NCBI GenBank assembly: GCA_921293015.1
Contig: OV121088.1
Location: 37,324,836 to 37,388,835 of the forward strand
Direction: 5' to 3'
Length of the DNA stretch: 64,000 nucleotides
From: Phorcus lineatus
Lineage: Eukaryota > Mollusca > Gastropoda > Trochida > Trochidae
Shown: positions 51,001 to 63,000 of the stretch, in pieces
Layout: each line of letters begins with the position of its first letter
Numbering within the stretch: the first letter of the stretch is position 1
Notes under the pieces: generated by a model
Told to the model about the DNA's origin: nothing
Databases searched by the model: none
The model's input: the letters and a program-made list of their open reading frames with translations, nothing else
Program-made: the position numbers and the translations under genes

Positions 51001-54000
51001 CCAAGGAGTATGCACATAAAATTTCAGCTCTCTAGAGTCATTGGTTTTGGAGAAGAAGTCTAAAAAGTGAAAAGTTTACGGATGGACGGACGGATGGACG
51101 GATTGACGGACGGACGGACGGACGCCGGACGCCTTGCCATGCCATAAGCCCATCGGGTCTTTCAGACCTGATGAGCTAAAAAAGGTGGTAAACTCAATGA
51201 AGAATGCGTCTGTCATAAGTATCGGCGCTGCGATTACTAGATTTCCGGTGTTTCGTACTCGCGATGGGATTGCACTTGATTCGATACCTCATCGGTCTAA
51301 AACGGCATACGCCAATAAGCTGCTTCATCCAAAACTGTAAAATGGGCATAAAAATAAAAATCTTTGCAAATGCGACAGGAAATATTTGTGTTAGTGGTCA
51401 GATTTTGTTCGTGAAGAATACTTAGTTCAGTTTAGTTGCCTTACAAAAATGAGACTATGACTTTAAGGGAGAAAGAATGATGTAAGGGAGAGATAAAGGA
51501 TATTATTATGGGAGATAAAGGAAGAGAGAATGAACTAGGGAGAGAAAAAGGGAATGATTACCCATGGGAGATTTAGGGACAGAGAAGGAAAGAGGGAGAG
51601 ATATACAGACATTATTATGGGCGATAAAGTGAGAGAGAAGGAAAGAGGAAGAGATAGAAGAGTGAAAATGGAGGATAGAGGCAGAGAGGAGAAATAGATT
51701 CTAGGTAACAGCCAGGTAACAGCTACCCATATTTTAAAATCAATTACAAACCTTTGGTCCGGTAACAACTACTTCAGCAGTATCATTTGTCGGTTCTGAA
51801 TCCTCTTTGTCCGGCTCTACACCAGACACAATATGGACGCTCAGCTTGTGTCTCCTTGGAGCATCTTCAGCTATGTATGTCTGTCGATTGAAATGAATAA
51901 ACGATAATAAGAGCATGAAGGTTCTTCCATGAGCTGTAGAGGTTGAATTGTCTGGACATGATGCCAGAATCCATCTGATACCACATCAACATTAGAAAGA
52001 ATATCATCAGCAGGGTAGGTGAATTGACCAAGAAGACTGACTTATGAATAAAAATGGATTTTTTAATGGTTTTATTGTTACATTTCCATGTATCTGATGA
52101 AGGGGCTAGAGAAAGTCTATAACTGCCAGCTTGCATGTAAATTGTGCATTCAACAGACTTCACATTCAGAAATACATGAACAGCTTTAAAGCTCTTGTTG
52201 CTTATTCAAGCGAATCACTATTTTTTCTGACACTTCTTAGAATATCAAAGCAAAATGATGTTTAATAAGAATACTGTCATGTTTTTGTGTTACAACTAAT
52301 AGGTTACCAACAGTTCAATTTTTATTCACTGACCAAAGTGATTCCTCACAATCACTAGAAAACTTTACCTCAGACTTTCAAAGTCAAAACTAAGGAAAAT
52401 CTAATCTAATTACACAAAAGTCTTTGCCTTCTTACCTTGTAGAAATTATACAGATCATCTTTTGTTATTGTTTTCAGGAATGCTACTTCAACATTATCTG
52501 AAACAAGAAACAAAATTACCTTTAGCATCATATTCCTTGTATATTAATATAAAATTAGAAGAAGAGCTGATGTTTTAAATCTCATTCAAGATGGATTATA
52601 AGTGTATGAACAATTTGGAACCTTGCACATCCCAAACCACAATGCTGTAAAATTTAATGGCATAATCAAAAGCAGGTGTGGTGAGGTAAGGTTTAACCAG
52701 GGGATTAAACTCCCTACCTCTTGATCAGAAGCCGAACGCTATAGCCACTGCACTATCCCGTCCTTATAATCAAAAGGAAAGGCTAACCAATAGCAGAGCG
52801 TGATATGCGAGTCAGCAATAGCAAGTTTGCACTGTCTTGTTCACAGGTTTCCGCCTGCGTTTGTTTTGGTTGGTCACTGCGGAACTCCTACAGGTTTTCA
52901 AAAAGTATTTACAAACATTTACCACTCTTACTTTCATTAAATTGGAAAAGCATTTAATCTTATCTCACCCACGTAAAGACGTCACCATATTGCTGAAGAA
53001 CGGAAGCAAATTCTTTTTATGTGGTTGGCTGAAATTTTATCTTGAACTATCGCGATAAAACTGTTAGCAGGATCATTGTCATAATGAAAGTTTTAGTAGG
53101 GTTATATCCCAGGGGTATATGAGGGGAGTGGGAGCGTATATGTTTCACCCTGAAACAGGTTGCAATATACTGATAATACTGCACACCCTTATCACACACA
53201 CTGATTATGAGCTTTTATAATTGAAGATTTCCAAAATATTTTAGTAAAACTGTTACCTCTATCAAAGTGATACTGTTCTGCTATAATTTCCCCCCAGAAT
53301 TTTCCGTTCTGTACAGAGAGTTTCTTTGGTTTCTCAAGCCGTTTTGCTGACAAAGCTTTGACATGTTTATCAAACTCCTCAGGTGTCAATTTCTGGATAT
53401 ATTCCTGAAAAGAAAACAAGTTCAAGAATAAATGCAACAATCTTTTTCAACTAATGTAATATTGTAACTGGGCAGTAATAAGGTTTAACAAGCTGCCAGC
53501 AATAATTCAGCTACTTAACACATGTATTGTAACAGAAGCAGTTGTTTAATGTTCTAATTATTCAATCTTTTGTACATATCATATTGTTTGATTCCTTCAT
53601 GGCATAATTTAAGAATCAAGACAATCTATCCATTCCTTCTCACAAAATGATGAGGTTAATGATATCATCCTAGACATCACGTAATACTGTATAAGCATAC
53701 AGCATCTTGGCCCTTAATCTCTCACATTTTAGTCCAGAAGATTTTCTTCTTTGATTAATCAAATGTGTTATGGCCTTAATTCAGAAGTTTTTAGGATAAA
53801 GAACTTAATAACAGCTATTGGAAAGAATAAAGACTATTTCTATGAATATACAACCTTAATATTCAATAAAAACTTGCATATCCATATGAATAGTTTCAAG
53901 GCATATCAAAGAGGAAATGATTTGAATTAATCAAACAACTTCACTTCTTAATGCTCAGTAGCTTACATCCATGCCCTTCAAGAATGCCTCGACCCTTGTC

Positions 54001-57000
54001 TCAACGAACGATGGCTGTCTGTCTGACTGTACGATAACCCTCAGCCCCTGAACTCCATTAGCTCTCCGCAGACCGCTGAACACAATGTACCCTGGAAATC
54101 AGTAAAAGGAAATGACAGAAAAGGGAGATAATGCATTTAAATCATCACTTTGCCTCCAGTGTATTAGTAGATAATCTACAATGCTTCATCTTACTCCTAA
54201 ATGTGTCATTGAAAACATTGGTATTGATCTACAGGACTATAAAATGATTTTTTTGTTTTTTGGCTTTATCACTATCTTTATTGCAGGAAGAGCCTGCAAA
54301 TTCTTGACTATGTATTGCTGTAAACTGAACTGAAGGAGTGAGTGTGTGAGTTGGGGTTTAAGGCCGCTTTCAAGAGTATTTCACTTATATCGCGGCTGCT
54401 AGTATTATTGCAGGGAGAAAGGCCACAACACTATTGTGGCTATGCATTGCGGTGAAACCTGCGAGCATCGGCATGAACTAGCGAACCATCTGAACTGAAG
54501 GAATGGCATGGATATCTTTAAAGGAGTAAACAAGAAAGTACACTACAGACAGACAAACATGTCATGACACAACTAACCATCCAATCCCTGTGCTAATATC
54601 ATATCATATGGAGATGCAAGAGCAATAATGAGTCCTTGAAAGTAAGAATGAAAGACTTCTCTTTTCACCAGATTCCATTGCCCTTGAAGGAATTAAAAAA
54701 CAAACAATTTTTTTCTCACCGAGCTGTTCCTGAGTGCGGAGGATGTTGAAGCAGGGTTCGCTGATGATCTGGGAGAAGAGTTCCAGGTTCATGTTGAGCT
54801 CCGTGTCCTGCTTGCCACATTGGTAGTAGATCTCGATACACGTTCCTCGGTGAACTGAGTTGGTCTTCTCATACAGGTAGTAGCAGCCTGCAGTAGAGGA
54901 TATCATGGACTCATTGAGGGTATTGTGCAGATCCACCAAATGCATTTTCTGCTCGATGGACTGGGAGTTTCAAGAGTCAAAATAAAATCTTTGTCAACCC
55001 TATCTGATTGTGCAGCTAACTGAACATATAAGGATTATCTAAAACAAACTCTCCCTTACCGTCAGGAAGTTGCAGCTCTCGTGTACGTTTGCGCTGGCTT
55101 GGTATAAGTGGTTTTGATTTACTTTTCTCTCTCAGTATACTCTCCATCATCTGGCCAATCTCCAGAGCTTTCTGTCACACAGGAGAGAAATCATTCATCA
55201 TTAGACATTGTCAGAAATACTATGAATTAACAATATCAATATAGTAGTCCGAGAAGATGATACATTGCCTTCAAATTGATTGTACATTTTGGTCTTTAAA
55301 AAGGTTGTAATTCCATTTTTCAGAGATTTCATATCAAGTATTAGAATTCTAAAACAAAACGCCCTTCAGAGTCTTCTTTTTGTTGTTTGAATAGGATAAC
55401 AGGTTGTTTGAGACATGTTTGTTGAACAACCTCTGGAGAATTTAAGAGACTTTAGGACATTCTGATCTACCAACCTGCTTTGTGAGGTTTCCATACATGA
55501 GACCTTCTATGAAGACTTTACACAACAGCTGAGGAATGAAGGCTTCCAACTTGTCAAGAGTCAGATCTGGAATCAATAGAACCTAGTGTTATACCAAGTC
55601 TTGGACAAACTATCTTATCTCATTGCAGCTTAGTTGCAATAAAATCTGAACCACCCAAAGAGTATAATATTTTTAACTTCTCTTCACAAAACAAGAATTT
55701 CAGAACATACAATCTGAATGGCCTTATTCACTATGGTTAAGATAAACCTAAGTTAAAATGTGGTGATTTTTTTTTTACAATCATTTCTTCTTGAACTTTT
55801 TCAGGTGATTCAAACGTTTTGGCCAAACCTACTGTTGCAAGTTAACATTTGGGTTTTTCTACACAACTTAGACATGCTTTTCTCAATTTGTGGTAGATAG
55901 AGCAATGTAGATCTTACAAAACCTATAAGTTTTGCCTGTCCCGGCAGAAGACACATCAGGAAGGTCACTATATCACAAAATCTCTGAACATTGAGAACCC
56001 TGTTTTAACAGTATGGTTTGAATTGTGGTATTTCTGGGGTCACAGGTCAGAACTAGGGATTAAGAGGGGAAACAATGAGCGAATTTAAGATCTTATTTTT
56101 AACGAAATTGTGAATGTCACATGTCAAAGGTTACAAATTTTGACTGATATAAATGACCTCGTCATGAGTCCAATATTTACACATGGCTTATGATTACAAG
56201 GGTCACAATCAGAATAGCCAAAAGAAGGATTAACAACAAAGAGTTTGAAAGGATTTAGAAACAATAAAAAACATCCAGAACAAAATGTCTGTGCAGAAGA
56301 GGTTAAAGATTATGAAATTATTTGTTTTTAAAAAAATCCCACCTTCTAGTGAGTCTAGGAGCTCGGTTTTAGTCCAGACCATCTCAGCAACCAGCACTGA
56401 AGTAAAGTAGATAGCATGTTGATGTGGCTGCTCGGCAGTGAAGTTCTTCAGTCCTCTGTAATACTGGCATAGAAGGAGGAAGGATGGATAGTAATAGAGG
56501 GAACTTTATCAAGTTGTCATAAATACCAAAGCATTGATTATCCCAATACTATTTAGATGATACCTACCATTGTGCATCGAAACTGTTGAAAACATTGAAG
56601 TCACATATCAATAATCTGTCTGAAATGACTATTGACTATGGCGCTATTGAAACAAGAGGCAGCAAACCAAGTATATTACTACTCTGGATACTCACCAGTT
56701 CCTTTATGATTTCGTAGCGTTTTGGATCTACTTTGAATGAAGTGAATCTCTCTAGAATCTTCTGCAGGAGAACATGCAGTTTGTCACTGTAACCTTTCAC
56801 TGAAAGCTGCAAGAAAATAATGTTAAATTTTATGTTCTTACCCTCAACAAATCACCATTACAAGAGCAACATACAGCTCATCTGACCTGCTCAGGAAACT
56901 CATTCTCTACCAAAGTTACTTGAGTAATATTTTCCAATGTAATCTAAAAAATATCAGAGTATCCTTGAGGTGGAAACTAGAAACGCTAATAGATGCATAT

Positions 57001-60000
57001 GTGATTGGCTGAACTCTGTATTGTGAGAAGTATGTGCACGTGACACAGGTGAAGGAACTCTAGTTGTAATGGCATTGGGAATAGACTGAATGCTCAGTTT
57101 GAAACATTGCTTCTAACTCAAGCAACCGAGGCTGGCTACTGGAGAAGAAATTACTTGTTTAATCTCTACAGGGTGAGAAGCTATAATTAACAGACAACTA
57201 AGCCCATTCAAGTGATATGGTCTTCCTTGAAAAGTCGAAAAAAATCCAACTAAGTCATCCAAACTCAACATCTTGCATCATTTTGTCATTTGATTTGAAA
57301 ATTGATTGTGGTATTAACCTACTAATATTCAAATTCTACTGACAACACTGTAGACAATAATACGAAAACAATATCCCATTTTTTTAAACAGGAAAACCCA
57401 CCTGGCCAATCGAAAGTGTCCAAGTGGCAATTGTACTAGACTCAATGAAAATGTCACACTTACAGTCAATCCATACATAGTATTATCCAGATTGTAGCCG
57501 AGACCAGCCAGCTCAGCATCGTAGGCATACTCGTTGAGAGCGTCACGGAACAACAGCATCAGCAGGCTGTTCATGTTGGCGTGGAGAGGGTCTATGTATG
57601 CATAGGAGCTGCAACACACAGTCAAAAGATCTAATAGTCATTCTCCATGAAAATATAAAGATGTATGGGGGGGTAAACTGAGTGGACAATGCTTCCAACC
57701 CAGCTCAAGTTTTGCAAGACTTATCTACAATCAAAGCTACATAAAAATAAAATCTCATCTATTACGAAGGGTTCTGATAATTTCCTATTTTGGAGCTTGG
57801 AGCATGTCATGTCATTTGGATTAACCGAGTTAACCGACTCCGAAACATAAAATAATATCATTCTGGTATTCTGGTACTCTTCGCGGATAGCTCCTTGTGT
57901 AGTGAACGGTTCGCCTTTTCTCTTAGTTGTCCCAAATTTGGTTGGCCCCATTCCGGGTTCCTTAAAGAGCCACTCCGTGATTTTCATAACATATCATTTA
58001 CCTTTGATACAAACCTAAATGTCATATGTGGTGATATAAAATCAAAACATCTTAACTTTTCATGTCCAAAGACATATGTATATAAGACAAATACTGGTTT
58101 TCCATGAAAATCTAAAAACACCCTTATAAATGCACAGAGGTGTAGACATCACGTCCAGTATACATGGATACTAGTTATATAACCACCAAACACTACTAGC
58201 TCCTAACTGCCCTCCTGGCTGTTTTAGATAAGTCTCTAAAATTATGTTTGACTATTTTACGCGTGCCACTGTCCAGTTTTTGGATCATAACTGTGATGTT
58301 CTACCGTCAAATTGTCACTATACAAAATATATTAGCTTTAAAATGTTTCTTTTTGGTAACAGTCGATACTTCGCAATCAAATGACACCATTGATTAAGCT
58401 TGGCATATATGACTCCAACAACTCATGGAGTGGCTCTTTAAGTGGATCCACATGCTGTTATCTCGATCATAACCGCCTCTAGACAGGTCGTCTAGAACCA
58501 CCCCCTCTTTTCTTTTGGTTTCATAAAAGACAGGTTATCAACAATAATCTATAAATGATATCAGGTTTTATGGATATATGATAGTCGCTGGGGCACAACA
58601 CCCATGTTGCTGCCTGGTCCTAAAATCCATGTCAGCCCCTAAAACTGCTGACAGGACTCTCCATAAACCTTGGGTCATAAGAAATCCATAATTGTGTGAA
58701 AAGGATTCTCCACATATTTGGAACGTAAAACTTTCAAATTCAGAATAATATCATACACTGATACCAACCTGTTTATTTCATATGTGAGGCAGGCTTTTGG
58801 TAGAAGAAACTCATTGTCTTGTTTAAACCAGAATCTACACATATCGTCATCCTATAAACAAAATCATATTTACGATGAAATTTCAGAAAACTTAAGTTTG
58901 AATAGATTGTGTGATTGATCTGCTTCAAATGACTGACTTGTATTAAAGTAAAGCAATTTTGTTATTGCCAGAGGACAACAGATTTAAGACTGCATATTTT
59001 GAGTCACTAATAAAAGCATAGCACAACCATTTATTTTTTGACTAATGCACTCTGATATAAAGTAAATTTGCTGAGGTTGGATGATAATGATTCCCAAATA
59101 AAATCATGTCCCATGACAACTTTAACATCCTGATTACTAAACAAATAGTGAAAAAAAACCTTAGCAATAGCTCAAACTGAAGTATTATCATTTGCGTAAG
59201 AAAATCACACAATTTTATCAAAAATGCACTGAAAACTAACTTGACAAGAAAAATCTATCACAAGACTTACCCTTATAAGTTCAGGTGCTGCAGAGGTCTG
59301 AAATGTTGTAATTCAAAATGATAGGGCTTTATTAAAAAACAAATTTAAATTATACAAATCAACTAAAAGCATTAAAAACTTGTCTCACAATGGACTCTCT
59401 TATCAATGTAAAGTTATGGAAATGCTTTGGCCAGAGGAATTACTTTCTTATGTCTAAGTTTGATGAAATGCACATACATGAATATTTATTTACTTATTAA
59501 TCAAAATATCTGAGATGTTGTATGGCGTCTACAAATATGTATTGGCATGCAAATAACACCCTTCAGCCTCTTGATATGATTTATTTACATACATGAAAAT
59601 AACAGTTGGAAAATTTTAATATCAAGCTATACATGCAAACATTGAAAAATCTGGTATCTTGTTGTTTTGATGAACAATATGTAACAAAATACAAAATGTT
59701 CTTAGATGAACAGGGTCTTTTTCATAGTTCATCTTACTTTTATCATCTTCTATATTCTTTCCTTCTAATATAGAGAATATTATGAGTTAAGTGACAATCC
59801 ATAAACTATGTTTCCTTCATCAAAAACAACCATTGAAAAGAATTGTTTCTTACCTCTGGTTCTCTCTCTACAATATCGAAGTTTGTTGGAATGAATTCAT
59901 TTCTTTGAGGGAGGCGAAGATTTTCATGAAGACCACACGATTTCCATTTCTGAAAATAATTTAATAATGTCGATTAATGCATTTTTGTTACTAATTTGTC

Positions 60001-63000
60001 ACTTTTAATCAAACCGGTTTTCAGTGCCCAAATCAACTTGCTCTCATGGTAGGAAATGCAAGTTTGCCAATCATTTAATAAATGGTCTAAATGAAGTTTT
60101 GATTTCTTTCATGTGACATAGTTCTATTACTAGATAGTATAAGAGTTCCTCTTTTCATCCAACTTTTCTGTAACGATAGCAACTTTTAGTGTTAGTTATC
60201 AGAATTATCTTTCAATCTAAAAGCTTATGCGATGTTCAGATTTTCAAAACATCTAAAAATGACAAAAGGATAATTGCTTGATTGTCAACCAACCTGTATC
60301 GTGTCTGGAGGAATCGGAGTCTGGAGATACTCTGTTCCATACCACTTCTCTTTCTTGTCTGTCTTCCCAGAGAACTTCTGAGCTATGACGATAATCCTGG
60401 AAAACCAGATGTCAATTCAAATACCAATAAATGACATGAAAAATGATAAATGACAATAAATACATAGTCCCCTGCTCCGTTTTGACAACTATCACAAAAT
60501 TATTTTTGATTTTCTAGTGTAAATTTCGAGCTTGAGCAAACGTTGCACAGCAACATTGTTTTGGTCCCATTTATTGATATTCAAGCTCTTACATCAAGAA
60601 GAAAGGAGCCCAAGATTTTAGAATTTTTTTTCAAATCAGGTTTAGCATTACACTCAAATTTGTTGTCACGCAGCTAATGGATAAAATATTGCCCAAATGA
60701 TGCTAAACAATTACTATCTCTCTAGCAATTTTGATGTCATGCCCCTAATCAATCAAATAATGCCCAAGCGGCGTTAAACAATAACTCACTCACTCGCAAT
60801 TTGATGTATTACGATCCCAGTATGTTTAACGGGAATCGTGCCTTTAGCCTCGTTTGTGACGTTTTATTTTCATTCACTCAATCAATCATTTTATAGACAA
60901 ATTTTAATTTGAAAAAATTTAATTCCTCCCATCTGCCAACTATTTCTACGTCTTGCCGATCACACATATGTTTATGCAATGTAAGTGTGAGTTACGTGTA
61001 GCGTGAGTAACACTTTGAAGAGGAAGTTATTAATTATGATTGTTGAAGTCCAAGTTCAACATCAAGAATCTCCAGTTGACAAAAAGCACATACTTCATGT
61101 TGTCTGGAGTGAGCTTGTCTAAGACCATCTCAATCAAGTCCGGTCTGTATTCTGTCACTATGTAGCTTCCGCTAAGTACCTCGGGCATTGGGAAATCCTG
61201 TAAATACATTTTTATAAATTTTGTGCAGAGATGTGTTTCAGTGAAAATAATCATGTCATCCTTTGACATTAATACTGTGGTCAAAAGATAACATTTCCAT
61301 TTTGGAGTTATACCTTGTATGACAAATCATATCATTGGATTAAATGGAAACTAACTGAATGTCCTTAAACTGAAAGAGTATGTTTAAATTGATCAACATT
61401 GCCAGTGAATTTTAAACAATTATTTCATGATCTAGTAAAATGACAATCAAAATGGTATAAAGAGGTACAATGCATTTATGCTCAATATTAAAATATACAA
61501 ATATACCTACATGAATCATTCCAGAGAGGGAACTGACGTAACCACGAGGTCGTTCTTTGTCTTTGAAGCGGAAAGCCATGACGCTAAGGTCCTGCAACAT
61601 AGTCAATGCATACATACTTGCACAATCGTATTCAAATAAGATAAGAGCTTAGTTGCTAATGCAAATTTGGAATGACTGTCACAAATACTTTATTCAAGTT
61701 TATTTGAATTTATTTCATTCTTGAACAGCTATAGTGAGAAAAAAATCTGTTTCATTGATTTTTAATCCCTATCTTTTTGAGACATATTACTGTCATCATT
61801 CATATGATGGTAATAAAACATGAGCAAAACACACTGATACATATAACAAATTTTATCCAAACAGAAATAGCAATTTGTGTCACAAGACGCTTACAAAATT
61901 TTCAAGATGAAATTAGGTCAATATTTCCCCCCTATAAGACAACATGGCAGTTAGATGACAGCCACTTTAAACCTTGCTGCCAACCAGTCAAATTACTGTA
62001 TGAGTGCAGTGCCCTCTTCAGCAAAAAATGCCAATTCTAATATGATTTCACAAATGAAATCTGTCTCAGCAGCTTGGATGAGAAGCACAAATCAATTTGG
62101 CAAATGATGCAAGGTTTATTTTAGTGAGTCGTTAGGGCTGGCATAAGAATAAGCAATGAGTAAGAAGATGGATGACAGACTTACCTCACACTCCTTAAAT
62201 ATCCACTCTTTGACTCCTTCCTTCTTTAGCATGTTAATATACTGGTAGATTAGTGTTACGATGTCATCAGTATGATCTGTGGAATCAACCAATCAAAATG
62301 TACATTACATAAAACCATCTCTTTGGGGGCATCATTTAGAATATTAACATATATCCATTGATAGTGAAACACAAATTTACAGTGGCAAACATGCAGTCCT
62401 AACTATAAATACAATTTGAAAGCTGAGATAACTAAATCTGTATAATTTTACTTTTACTGGTAGATTATTTTATAAGGTTTCTTTTTCTTTTATAACTACA
62501 ATGCAAAAAGAAATGATTAGAGCAACTCTGTAAAGTTGGAAGGCAAAAAATGAAACCTCATAATCATTGCATTTGCTGGGACTCAAATGCTCAAATGATT
62601 CATGACTAATGTTTTTTAGCCTCAACTAAAAGCATTAAAAACACCTTTTTCAAATCAGTTACCATGGAGACCAACTTCTCAAATAAAATACTTCCACCTG
62701 AATAACAAGGTTTCATTTCCAATATTTCTTATTGCTACATTCACAGTGACTATTTTAGTGATCCAATCAAAAAATCTATAAAAAATGTAATTGATCTTTT
62801 ACTTTCCAGTAAACTTTGACCACAGAAAATGTTTAATGGCGCGCAAGAGTTGGCTCATGATGTGTGCAACTAGACATACCCATTCCTTCCTCCGTGAGAT
62901 CCACGTTAACGATGAAGAAGCCGAACCCTTTAGCGCCTGGCTGGTCTCCCCCGACGAGAGTGTTCACCCAACCTGCAGATACACAACATATTTTCAAGCC

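Noticed and set aside
54887..54945. Extension of the IDE exon upstream to the ATG at 54945
   Set aside because: The acceptor at 54888 gives the correct phase with the preceding exon and a better match to the family; the extra residues have no counterpart.
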